A stretch of 64,000 nucleotides of DNA. It comes from Euonymus europaeus (lineage: Eukaryota > Streptophyta > Magnoliopsida > Celastrales > Celastraceae). The translations under genes were made by a program, and so were the position numbers. The notes below the pieces were generated by a model. The model was given only the letters and a program-made list of their open reading frames with translations. It made no database searches and had not been told where the DNA came from. This document shows positions 44,782-54,636 of this stretch, one piece after another. Numbering within the stretch: the stretch's first letter is position 1; each line of letters opens with the position of its first letter. The DNA lies in contig OY756966.1 in the NCBI GenBank assembly GCA_963580455.1, positions 18,479,001 to 18,543,000 on the forward strand, in the 5' to 3' direction.

Positions 44782-45989
44782 TGGTCAATATAAAATATCA
44801 CAAGTTAACCTTGCAATATCAAATAAAGACGGGTCTTACCCTATCCGCAAGTGTACGTGTCGTAAATAGTATAAAAGCGAATGGGATCGTATCCACAGAG
44901 ACTGCTCAACTACCGAACAAACTATAAAGCAATAATTAAACTAAAATGCAAAGAAAAATCAGATCTGAAAATGTTGAATAAAAACAGCTGAAACGGATGT
45001 AAATTAATGCGGGAAGCTTAGCTTGGGTTAGTCTCGTTCTTGTACTATCACTTAGTTACAAAATTCCAATTGCAATCACACAATTTAAAGAATTAATGAC
45101 GTCAATCAAGAGACCTTGGTCCGGCTCTCTTGACTCTGACTTTCCTAAACAACGACCTTTGGCTTTAGTCCAGCCTAAAAATCTTTTCTTATCTTAGGAG
45201 TCTTGGTTGGCGTACCCTAAGAGTTTCCTAAAATAAGCATACGAACTAGAAAGTCGACAATCACACAACCTTAAGCAATGGTGTATTACCTAATAAATTG
45301 TGTTCACAAATCCCAAATCTAGACCTTAATCAGATTTTTGTCACTTGTTAGACACCGGGTATTGGTCAGCCGAATGTGCCTAACTAACAGTTCCCCAACA
45401 TCATGAAGTTGATCAGACATTCACAATAACAAGAAATCATCAATTAATTCAGAGATTCATAAATTAATCCTAGTGTAATCAACCATAGAATTGTTCAACC
45501 AAGATCAAATACAAGAACTAACCAAACCCAAGCTAATAAGCACTTTAGTTACACATATACATATTCAAATACAGAAATGAAAACCCAAAACCAGTTGTAG
45601 AGAAGAGTCCACTTGATCTTTGTATCTTCTTCCTTCAATCCCCCTTCTCTTCTTCACTGCCGTAGTCTCTCTTCTTAATATGTCTACTGCCTCTTTTCTA
45701 TCTTTTCTTTCTTCCACTTTTCTAATTTTAGTAAGTTTACTTTTTGTTCCTTGGAAAAGATCTCACAAAGACATATATGCCCTCCTTGCCACGTAAGTAG
45801 TTAAATTGGTCGTCATTTCTCCTGCCCAGATTTGCAGCCGCAGAAAGGTCGCAAATCCTTCCAGAATAGCTATTTCACAAACAGCAACACCTGACATATA
45901 AACATATGCTTGGGCAATATTTCGATCTTGAAATCATACCAATTACAACAATTAAAGCTCAGAATTATAGGTGCATTCTACACCTATCA
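44782..45989 (-). repeat. Athila-derived copy 2, 5' LTR
   Basis: This is the partner of 38837-40044, 1208 bp, and should hold the promoter on the minus strand. Confidence 0.95.
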
Positions 45990-45994
45990 GTAAC

Positions 45995-47167
45995 CAAGCA
46001 AAAAGCCTTCGAAAAAGAGCAGCTCGATATACCCTGATCCAAGGAGAGTTGTATCGAAGATCATTCACTCTGCCATATCTGAAATGTCTAGCACCCAGAG
46101 ATGCAGACTATGCACTCCGAGAAGTGCATGAGGGAATATGTGGAAGCCACATAGGATCCAGGACTATAAGTCATAAGGTGCTGAGATGCGGGTACTATTG
46201 GCCTACTATGATGAAGGATGCCAAGAAGCTCGTGCAGAAGTGTGATAAGTGTCAGAGGCACTCAAACGTACCCAGGGTACCTTCCTCTGACATTATTCCC
46301 ATGCAAAACCCTTATCCATTTGCACAATGCGGCATGGATCTCCTTGGACCATTCGTCCAGACAGTAGGGCAGAGGAGAAACCTTATTGTGGCTGTTGATT
46401 ATTTCACTAAATGGATAGAGGTAGAGCCATTGGCGACTATCTCAGAACAGAAGGTGATGGACTTCATATGGAGAACTATTGTCTGCAGGTATGGCTTGCC
46501 ACAAGCCCTGGTAGTGGACAATGGAAGACAATTTGTTAGCAGAAAGATGCACAAGTTCTGTGAAGACCTTAGCATTGACCTAAGGGTTACCTTTGTAGCA
46601 CATCCCCAAGCTAATGGACAGGCAGAGGTTACAAACCGGACCATCCTAGAAGGCTTGAAGACAAGGCTGGATGGAGCAAATGGGAGATGGGTTGAAGAAC
46701 TACCTAGTGTGCTGTGGTCATACCGCACTACACCCCGGACATCAACAGGTGAGACTCCATTCTCCCTCTCATTTGGGACCGAGGCAGTTATCCTAGTTGA
46801 GATTGGAGTCCCTTCACTGAGGACCACCAACTTTGAAGAAACAATGAATGATGAGCTATTGCTAAGCAACCTTGGTCTCCTAGAAGAAATAAGGGAAAAT
46901 GCAAGGATCCGGACTACTGCATATAAGCAGAGAACAACTCAATACCACAACAGGCAGGTAAAGAGGAGAAAGTTATCTGTTGGAGACCTTGTTTTAAGAA
47001 AGGTAATTGCCACAGGAAAGCATCCAGACAAGCTAGGTGAAACTTGGGAAGGACCCTACCTAGTTGTGAAGATCTTAAAAGAAGGCACATACAAGATCGA
47101 GGATCCAAAGAGACCCGGGGACATGAGACCCTGGAATGTGGACAATCTTCGAAGATACTATGTGTGA
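45995..47167 (+). pseudogene. Tat-lineage integrase
   Basis: It rejoins the host frame exactly after the nested element. The zinc finger covers HEGICGSHIGSRTISHK and CDKCQRHSN. The core has GMDLLGPF, VVDNGRQFVSRKM and HPQANGQAEVTNRTIL, so the D, D, E residues are present. The C-terminal domain has LSVGDLVLRKVI and GETWEGPYLVVKIL, and the protein ends NVDNLRRYYV. There are no stops in this part. The first eight codons of the open frame (45971-45994) come from the inserted LTR and the duplicated site, so they are not native. Confidence 0.92.
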
Positions 47168-47416
47168 TGCCTTTATTGTAACATATGATGTTTCTATTTT
47201 ATGTATTTGCTTTCCAGTTTGGAATATGCAGGAATGAATAAAAGCTCAGGTCTCTTTCCCAAAATAAAGCATCACAATGCAGGAGAAGGCTTGACCTGGA
47301 CAACATGCAAACTTAGCCAAAAAAATTGGCTAAGTATCAATGCCATACCGACCAACGTCACAAGATGACAAGACTTACACAAATTGTCCAAAGAGAGGAA
47401 ATGAAAATACTACAAG
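47168..47416 (+). other. 3' flank of the Tat-lineage pol
   Basis: No coding sequence is seen. TTGGCTAAG occurs as a close repeat, and CATACCGACCAACGT resembles half of the palindromes that follow. Confidence 0.5.
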
Positions 47417-47746
47417 CCTGGTCGGCCTACCGACCAGGATAGTATCTACACAACACTGAAGACTTGAGCCCCAATAAAGAGGGTCCAAGAGCCACAGTCG
47501 TCCTACCGACCAGGATGGCATCCCAAACTTCAAGATATTCCTGAAAGGAAGAAAAAGCTTCGAAGATCATGGTCGGCATACCAACCAGGCAATCAAAACA
47601 TAAAGATTTTGATCCTGAAAGAAAGGGGATACGAGACCCTAGTAGGCTTACCGACTAGGGCAGTATCTACACCTTCTGAGAAATTTGAGAAAATTTGAGA
47701 CTTAAAGTCCTAAAAATGAAAGAAGACTGGTCGGCCTACCGACCAG
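47417..47746. repeat. Five spaced palindromes of the CTGGTCGG-CCTA-CCGACCAG type
   Basis: Copies lie at 47417-47438 (perfect stem), 47496-47514, 47570-47589, 47638-47660 and 47727-47746 (perfect stem). They are 68-89 bp apart. The spacers share loose pieces such as AGTATCTACAC and CCTGAAAG, so this is a degenerate tandem repeat in which the palindrome is the best-kept part. Confidence 0.85.
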
Positions 47747-47901
47747 AAAGGCATGATGACCTTCAAATGCAAAAACAAAAATACACAAGTATATGAATGC
47801 AAATTACCGAGCAGTAAAAATGCTTATATTATTAAACTCAAACAGGCTCACTACAGGCGGAGAGAAGAACTTGAAAGGGCTAAGCCCATACAAAAGAGAA
47901 C

Positions 47902-48631
47902 CTAAGAATCTAAGGCAGGAACTCCAGAGCCGGACTCCTCGGCAGTAGGCACATTGGCTGGAAGAGCTGGAGGTACCTCCTCGGTTGTATCAGCAACTGG
48001 TAGAGGAGCCTGGTTTGGTGCTCCCTGGTCAGCGCCCAAGTTCTCCTCTTCCACTACCTCAACCTCCTCATCAGAGATCTCCTCCTCAGAAAAGTCCATC
48101 TCTGCAAGGCCTCTCTTCCTCCTCTGCTCGGCCTTCCTGAAAGCTTCAAGGATCTCCTCCTTGGACTCCTCAAGCTGGTCCCTTCCTAGGAGAGAGGGGC
48201 ACAAGGGTGTCAAGATTGAGGAATCCAGGCCAGCCTTAACAAGTAGCTTCCTGGACTCCTTGACCCCTCCACGGAAGCCATAGAAGCCTTCCTCCCTCAG
48301 GGCAGCCTTGAACTCCTCAGAGTCCCTGAATCTCTGGATAGTCTGCTGCTAAGCATCACCAAGGAGTCGCTGGTAAGTCTCCTCAGCATTCTTGAGTTTG
48401 CGCTCCAAGAAGATGGCCCTCTCCTTCAGCTCCTTTCTTTGCCGAGCAGCCTTCTCCATTTGAGCAGAGTGAGACTGGTGCATCTCTTCCACCTCTGCCT
48501 TCATCAGGTTGAGCTCATTCCTGGCTTTGGTAGCCCGCTCCTCTGGCAGCATCAGCTCTCTCCCTTTGAACGATTTTCTCATAGGCAAACCGAGCAATGC
48601 CGGAAGGAAAGGCAGAGAGGTGGACGGCAGT
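47902..48631 (-). pseudogene. Antisense ORF, C-terminal coiled-coil part
   Basis: On the strand opposite to gag-pol, this is one frame broken by a TAG at 48349-48351. The first part has ERATKARNELNLMKAEVEEM, then QRKELKERAIFLERKLKNAE, a strongly charged helix. The second ends in an acidic run (DFSEEEISDEEVEVVEEE) and a Pro/Ala-rich tail. Tat-lineage elements often carry an antisense ORF between pol and the 3' LTR. Its role is unknown. Confidence 0.7.
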
Positions 48632-48703
48632 CTGGAAAAAAAAGTGAGTTAGAAAAATTTATCAAAAAGAAAAGATACCGAGCTCAGGAGAAGAAACTCG
48701 TAC
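48632..48703 (-). other. Possible 72-bp intron in the antisense ORF
   Basis: On the minus strand the donor is ATGCAG/GTACGAG and the acceptor is CTTTTTTTTCCAG/ACTGCC. The stretch between is T-rich, as in plant introns. It is inferred from sequence only. Confidence 0.45.
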
Positions 48704-48733
48704 CTGCATGAAGAGGGAGTTCATCTGAGTCAA

Positions 48734-48883
48734 GCCAAACTGATGACATCTAAAAGGTGTCACTATCGAGAAGACGATCAGTTGGTCAGACCTGCTGTCA
48801 TGCACAGATACCAAGGATAAAGATCCTCCCCAGAAGCCGAACAGCAGGGCAGTCGAGTAGTTGTCCAGTCAGGCAACGTGTCA
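48734..48883 (-). repeat. Inverted copy of the LTR 3' end plus the first PBS bases
   Basis: The reverse complement runs from TGACACGTTGCCTGACTGGA to GATGTCATCAGTTTGGC. It matches the last ~150 bp of the 5' LTR plus GTTTGGC of the PBS (33178-33333). It lies in the antisense ORF region of the same element. Confidence 0.88.
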
Positions 48884-50214
48884 TAGTCTGCAGGGGTAGG
48901 CAAGTGCTTCAGCATCTCGGTAGCTACTCTTGGGTTAACCACCCTGTCAGTCTGACTGACATCCCATTGGGGAGTATGCCGAGCAAAGTCCTCCTCCGTA
49001 ATCGGTCCCAAAGGGGGATCGTTAACCTGACAAGGGATTTGAGAAACCCCAGGCCGAGGAGTTCCAAGCCGAGGAGACGGAGAACTTCGGCTAACAGTGG
49101 TGACCGATGTGGTTGCACCAGTAAGGACTATCTCTGAGGCCATGGTCTCCCCCGTGGCCCCCACACGTGGCCTCTTGGGGTCCTTGCCTCTGTTAGATTT
49201 CCTCCTCTTCTGTTTCCAAGGAAGAGGGGCTGCGTTCATCGCCATGTACTCAGGAAAGTCAGCCATATCAAGTGAATATCGATCAGTGATGATGGATAAA
49301 AAAATGAAAAATCAAAAAATATGCAAACCTTGCCGAGATCCGTAACAAAAATTAGACACCGAGAAGTCCTAAAGACTGAACTTCATGTCGGTATCAACCC
49401 CAACGACAAGAAGCTCCTTCCAGGCATCATATAATTTTAATTCATCACCCTTCAACTGCGGAGGACGGTTGAACTGATCGGTAAGTGGTACCGACCAGGT
49501 TGTACGGAAGGGAAGTTCCTCTCCATCAGGGAGAGGAACTCTTACAAAAATGTATGAATTTTTCCATCTTTTGATGGACTGGTTGTACAGGGGAATCTTA
49601 AGTCCTGCCTTGAGTTTTAGGTAAAAGAGGTCAGACGAGTTCGGTAGATGGCACAGAAGAGAAAGGTGTTGAATGACCGAGGAAGATATACTGAGGTGGT
49701 ACCTATGAGAAAGACACAAAATGTTGGCCAAAAAGTGCTAGGTGTTGGGTGCCAGAATGACTGGAGAGAGATTGAACCGACGAAGGAGACTGGTTATGGC
49801 TGGTGGGAAGGGAATCCTAGCACCTGCTTGGAGTGACCGAAGTGAGATAGCAAACTCACCTCTCTTAGGACGAAATGGAGACTCACCCTCACCCACATGT
49901 CAGTAAGGGTAGGGCAGACCACACTTGGCCACTACCTCATCAATGTAGCTATTAGACTGGTCACACGTGAGGTAGGTCGGTTTAGGGACACTGGCATCGG
50001 TACCTCCACCCCTCTCATTAGGAGGGGGTAGGTCATGGGGGACATACTCTACAGGGTACTCTACCAAGGACGACTCTACAAAATTTCGTTTTATGAAAGG
50101 AGGATTGGTTTGGGTGATAACTACCTCATCGGTAGAGGTAGTTGCTCGGTCACTATCCGAAGTAGAGGTTGAAAGCCCGGATATTGAAGAAGTGCTCAAA
50201 CTAGAGGAAGACAT
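48778..50214 (-). pseudogene. Antisense ORF of the Tat-lineage element, N-terminal and central parts
   Basis: One minus-strand frame runs from ATG 50214 to 48778 with stops at 49900-49902, near 49738 (TAG where a Trp is usual) and at 49369-49371. The first part is Ser-rich. Then GARIPFPPAITSLLRRFNLS and PVILAPN resemble the domain named 'putative gypsy type transposon' (Transposase_28-like). Later, ELPFRTTWSVPLTDQFNRPP matches the same protein group. The part at 49266-48778 has a basic KQKRRKSNRGKDPKRPR stretch that could be a nuclear localisation signal. AT-rich 49267-49345 may be another intron. Its last 35 codons are written in the inverted LTR fragment. Confidence 0.65.
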
Positions 50215-50502
50215 GTCTTACCTAGAAGAGTGCTCGGTAAGTTGGAGTTTTGAGAATGTTATCTCGGTCGGTATGCACAACTGCTCGGTAAGTGTTGTGA
50301 AATTTTAGGAAATGTGTGGAATGACCAGGCCCTTAGGCCTCTTTTATAGCAGAAGACCAACCTCAGATCAACAGCCAGAAATAGATGGCCAATGAGCCGC
50401 GTAGACATGGACCATTGATCTAAGGGTCTGGGCTGTGATCTCCTCATTAATGGAATGGCATAATTACTCCTCTCATCGATCTGCGCAGAACGGCGCCTCG
50501 AT

Positions 50503-50521
50503 AAGGGAGTTGGGGGGCAAC
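50503..50521 (+). promoter_or_regulatory. Tat-lineage polypurine tract
   Basis: AAGGGAGTTGGGGGGCAAC directly precedes the 3' LTR. Confidence 0.88.
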
Positions 50522-51123
50522 TGATATTTCAAAAATACCCCCACCAGTGGTGCTCCGCCACGTTATATGTGGCCCAAAGACTAGTCAAGCTTACCAGGCA
50601 GTCTCCTCGGTAAGTGTGTCACCTGCTGGACCTACCAAGGTTAAAAGCAGCTGGGTGCGGTCCACAACCATAATTGGATGACCCACTTCAATAGGGATTA
50701 TTAATCCTATATAAAGCTCAACAAGTCAGGTATTAACTCGGACGAATCACCATTTGAATTCTGGCTGAGAGAAAGCTCTGTCCAAGGAGTTTGCCTGATT
50801 TTGTGATAAGAACTGACTTGAGCATCGTAGCGCCAACACCAGAGGACTACCTCTGGTGCGGCCTTTAGCTCACATTTGTTCATTGTGCTCAGCTGCAGGG
50901 TTGCCTGGCTGATCAACTCCTTGGAAAGACCTGCCTCGATAGAAGACTGCCTGGTAGGTAAGCTGCCTAGCTACCTGGACTGACACGTTGCTTGACTGGA
51001 CAGCTACTCGATTGCCCTGCTGTTCGGCTTCTGAGGAGGATCTATATCCTTGGTAACTGTGCATGATAGCAGGTCTGACCAACTGATCGTCTTCTCGGTG
51101 GTGACACTTTTTTGACATCATCA
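50522..51123 (+). repeat. Tat-lineage gypsy 3' LTR
   Basis: This is the partner of 32726-33326, starting TGATATTTC and ending GACATCATCA. TATAT follows at 51124. Confidence 0.93.
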
Positions 51124-51808
51124 TATATATATATAAGCACATAATATACCTATGGTGATGGTGAGAAGAATCGGGTGATGTTTTGGTATCTAAGAGATAA
51201 AGAGTTTTTTTGGTGTGGATGGGAGTGTAAGGTAAGTGAGTTTGCCTTTGTGATCTTCGGGTGCGGGAGAGCCGGAGGGTGAGGTGATGATTTGGGGTTC
51301 TCTCTAGTAGTGAGAATGGTGATGAGGAGTTGTAGGTGATGGGTTTCGGTGAGAGAGAATGAAGTGGTTGTGTGTGGTGGTCCGGTGAGGGCTTTTGGTA
51401 AGTGAAGGTTTAGATGAGGTATAGAGAGAAGTTGGTGGCCTTTTTTCAAAGTTTTCGGGGGCTTTGAAGAGGTAGAGACGGAGAGATATATAGATGTGAG
51501 TTGGGATGGGGTAGTTGGGTGGTGAGAAGGGTGGGTTTGCCATCAATGAGAGATGGAGACTTGATGGTGTTAAATTATGAACAAAGAGGTGGTGGTGAGA
51601 AAAATAGGTTTGTCATCAATGAGAGATGGAGACTTGATGGTGTTAGATTATGAACAAAGAAGTGATGGTGAGGAGAAGACTAGTTGGTGAAGGTATGATG
51701 ATGGGTGAGAAAATGTGGGTAGGTGAGTGTAGGGTAATGTAAAAAAAAATTAGTAAAGTAAAAAAAAATAGAAATAAAAATGTCCCCGGACAAAATTCGG
51801 GTATTACA
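51124..51808 (-). repeat. TA-rich LTR-like repeat, copy B, right piece (putative 5' LTR of the Ogre-like element)
   Basis: It matches 7840-8519: AAGCACATAATATACCTATGG, GAGAAGAATCGGG, a duplicated GAGATGGAGACTTGATGGTG segment, and the end CAAAATTCGGGTATTACA. On the minus strand it starts TGTAATACCCGAATTTTGTC. It is interrupted by the gypsy element. Confidence 0.65.
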
Positions 51809-51916
51809 TTGTTGTCCAATCCAATCATGATTGACGGAGTGGGTAATCAATCTCCCCCTTATTTGTCGACAAAGGTCAAGCCAAATTCGTGCTAAACAAC
51901 CTACTTCGATACCACT

Positions 51917-52136
51917 TGTTAGAATTCAACAATGAACTCATTTGTCCAAACTTGACTATCAAGTAAGACGCTATCCGATTTCCCAAGCCTAAGTCCAAGC
52001 TCAAGCCATCACAGGGCTTTCAAGGCCTTTTAGAGCTCATGTCTTTAAAATGCATACTAAATCAAGGATACATAGGGCTTATATAATGTTCATCATATAT
52101 TTAATTATTTTAGCGATATGAGATTTTTTTTTAACA
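51917..52136 (-). repeat. TRIM-like LTR 1
   Basis: It runs from TGTTAGAATTC to TTTTTAACA on the plus strand. GTGAGTGGTGAT just beyond its right edge on the minus strand could be the PPT. Confidence 0.7.
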
Positions 52137-52237
52137 ATCACCACTCACTTGTGGGCCAATGTCAGGACCACCAAGTAGAATTGGGAGTGACACATCTCCA
52201 CCCATATTCAAGCTAAACAAGATGCTCCAATACCATT

Positions 52238-52456
52238 TGTTGGGATCCACTAATAGACTCTATTTTCCAAACTTGACTATCAAATACGATATTGTCAACT
52301 TTCCCAAGTCAAAGTACAATTTTCGGGCATCATAAAGTTTCGAGGGCCTTCCAAGGCTCACGTTTTCAAAATGTGTCTTGATAATTCAAGGATATCTAGG
52401 GCTTATATATTATTCATCGTATATTTATTTTAACGATGTGAGACTTTTTCTCAATA
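52238..52456 (-). repeat. TRIM-like LTR 2
   Basis: It runs from TGTTGGGATCC to TTTTTCTCAATA on the plus strand, roughly three-quarters identical by eye to LTR 1. Confidence 0.7.
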
Positions 52457-53386
52457 GGTAGTAGATGTGATTTATGCGGTCACCACCATCAATGGGATGA
52501 AAGTTAGGTTTTCTAGATTGAATTTTCTAGAGTTTTCGTTATTTTTACTGCTATTTTCTTAGGAACAAAATTATGTAAATTTAACATACATTTACATTAT
52601 TCTCCAGGCCATGAAAATTGACAATCACAGCAAGAGACAAATTAGACCTTGTCTGAGTGGATTAAATGGTTTTTTATGATCCTTTCCTATTCTATAGCTA
52701 TTCTCATTCACTTTCTTGAAGTGATTAGTTCTCACAAATCATATATATCGATGTTTGTGAATAAGTGAGAGAAAACGGAGACTGTAGGTGTGAAGTTCTT
52801 TTAAAATTGTGCCATAGAACAAATGAAATTAAACTGAATAAAAACAATAAAAGAAATATCAATCATAGTAATTACCATATTGAATGGTCTTGGGTATTGC
52901 TTTCTTGAATCGACACTCATTGGACCTGTGTTAAAAATGTATTACTAAGCTATAAATAATATTCACATATTGCTTTGCCATGAAAAATATTGTTGTACTT
53001 TACTGAATCTGGTTATCTTTCGAAGATCATACCAAGAATTGGAGAGAAGTCGAAAAAGAAAGAAGAGAGAGAGAGCAGAGGTAGATGAAGAAATTGAGAG
53101 AGAGAGTACAATTCATTTAAATTGTAGTAAAAAAGTACATTAACGGGTGAATTCAACTCACACTTGTATATACAAAGGATGTTAATGGTCAAAATGATTT
53201 GATCTGTAAATTAAATAAATGATTAAACAAATGAATGATTGAAAATCTAATGCTAACGATCATTTAGAATAGGCTTGACCAAATAGACAATATAATTCAC
53301 ACGTGAATGGGGCTGAGACCTTCATCCAAATTGACATTTATGGACTGAACACATTAGACCAGCCCTAGCTTCTAAAATGTTCAACC
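52457..53386. other. Unassigned AT-rich sequence
   Basis: I see no gene. A (GA)n run at 53064-53115 and generally AT-rich sequence are the only features. Copia-3 inserted at its right edge. Confidence 0.5.
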
Positions 53387-54591
53387 TGTTAGATATATGT
53401 CCTGTATAGCCAATCTAATACGGTTGTATTTGGAACATATATAATAATTGTACTGTATTAATTGTTTATATGAATGGCAGTTTATAATATATTTGATATT
53501 TCTATTTATATAGTTGTATTAAATATGTCCGTAGATATTTATTAGAGACCTCATCTCAAGAGTTGAGAATATGAGTGACGAGTAATCTCTAGTATAAATA
53601 TCTTAAATAAAGTTCCTGATTGTAGAATTATTAATTTGACAATAATAATTCGGAAGATCAGTATACTGTTTGTTTCCTATAATGATAGGGTTGTGAGTCT
53701 CATGCAATTTCATATGAGATATTAAAACAAACAGTATGGGAGGTTTATTGTTGAATAAATGCTTCGAACATGACTTGTTAAATAATGAATCACGTGGAGG
53801 TTTATTTCCTTGTCAATGATTTATTATTTATTTACGATTGTGTAAATAATCCTTAGACCTGAGACGACATAGTAGTTTTGTATATGGGCGATTGAATTTT
53901 ATCAATGTTGGAAATATTTATTTATTAAATAAATATTAACATTTGATGGATTCAGTTAGTTATATATGGAGACTTGTATGCAGTCAATAAGGAATCCACC
54001 GCCTCAAAATAAACGAAGAGAATATCTCATGTGATCCAGATATTTATTGACACGGGAAATCCTTGGCCGATGTTATATGATTAATGAAAAAGGTGTTTTC
54101 ATTAATTATTTGTTTGTCAATAAAATATTGGATCTGACATATAATTGAGTTAGTGGATTTGACCGATATCCATGATCCTCACTCAATTGGGATATTGTAC
54201 AGTGGAATGATTTAATTACATGGTAATCATAATTAAAGGTTCATATGAAAGTATTTATCACTGATTGGGTAATCACAAAATACTGCTAGGTGTCACTTGT
54301 GATTTATAAGAAATGATTAAAATTGTTTTAATTAATATCAAAGAGTTTGATATTATTTTTATTGCCAATCGGTAATGAACCTAGAAAGTGACACATAAAA
54401 GAATCACTGAAATTTGTTTCAGCTAAGGTTATTAAGAGAACTGTGTGGATTCGATAATTTTCATAAGATGAAAATAATCGAATTATTAATTAAATAAGGT
54501 TTATTGTAAACCGGATTGAATCTGATTGATTAATAATGCTAGCACATGATAAATTAATCAATTATGAAATCATATTTAATTAATACTAATA

Positions 54592-54636
<45 letters not shown>

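Larger units (their letters stand above)
38837..45989 (-). mobile_element. Athila-derived gag-protease element, copy 2, complete (7.15 kb)
   Basis: Two LTRs of 1208 bp each (38837-40044 and 44782-45989) are flanked by a perfect GTAAC duplication (38832-38836 and 45990-45994). On the minus strand the order is LTR, Asp-type PBS, gag, protease plus pol tail, 1.7-kb 3' UTR, PPT, LTR. The LTRs differ at about five positions by eye (for instance 39309 versus 45254, and AAGCAG versus AAGTAG), far fewer than in the host element. It lacks RT, RNase H and the integrase core, so its movement required enzymes from another element. Confidence 0.95.
32726..51123 (+). mobile_element. Tat-lineage Ty3/gypsy element (18.4 kb with nested insertions)
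   Basis: Its LTRs are 32726-33326 and 50522-51123, and TATAT flanks both ends. The order is LTR, PBS, gag, protease, RT, RNase H, integrase, a palindrome array, an antisense ORF region, PPT, LTR. It is interrupted by an Athila-family solo LTR (33675-34885) and a complete Athila-derived element (38837-45989). Subtracting those leaves an element of about 10 kb. RT before integrase is gypsy order. The gag zinc region CRFHKDHGHDTDDC, the PBS TTTGGCGTCGTCTGTGGG and the antisense ORF point to the Tat lineage. LTRs differ at about 30 positions by eye (about 5 percent). Confidence 0.93.
51809..52456 (-). mobile_element. Tandem TRIM-like array (LTR-internal-LTR-internal)
   Basis: Two diverged LTR-like repeats of about 220 bp (51917-52136 and 52238-52456) share CCAAACTTGACTATCAA, AGGGCTTATAT and the CGATRTGAGA(C/T)TTTTT end. 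Each is followed on the minus strand by an initiator-Met-like PBS (TGGTATTGGAGCA at 52235 and TGGTATCGAAGTAGG at 51914) and about 100 bp of internal sequence. The second internal segment ends where the TA-rich repeat starts, so a third LTR is missing. No coding is present. Confidence 0.7.

Noticed and set aside
46399..46869. 156-codon minus-strand frame
   Set aside because: It is an antisense shadow of the integrase core with no recognisable domain.
47417..47746. CRISPR array
   Set aside because: The spaced palindromes superficially resemble repeats with spacers. The spacers are related to one another, the repeats are imperfect, and the context is a plant retrotransposon.
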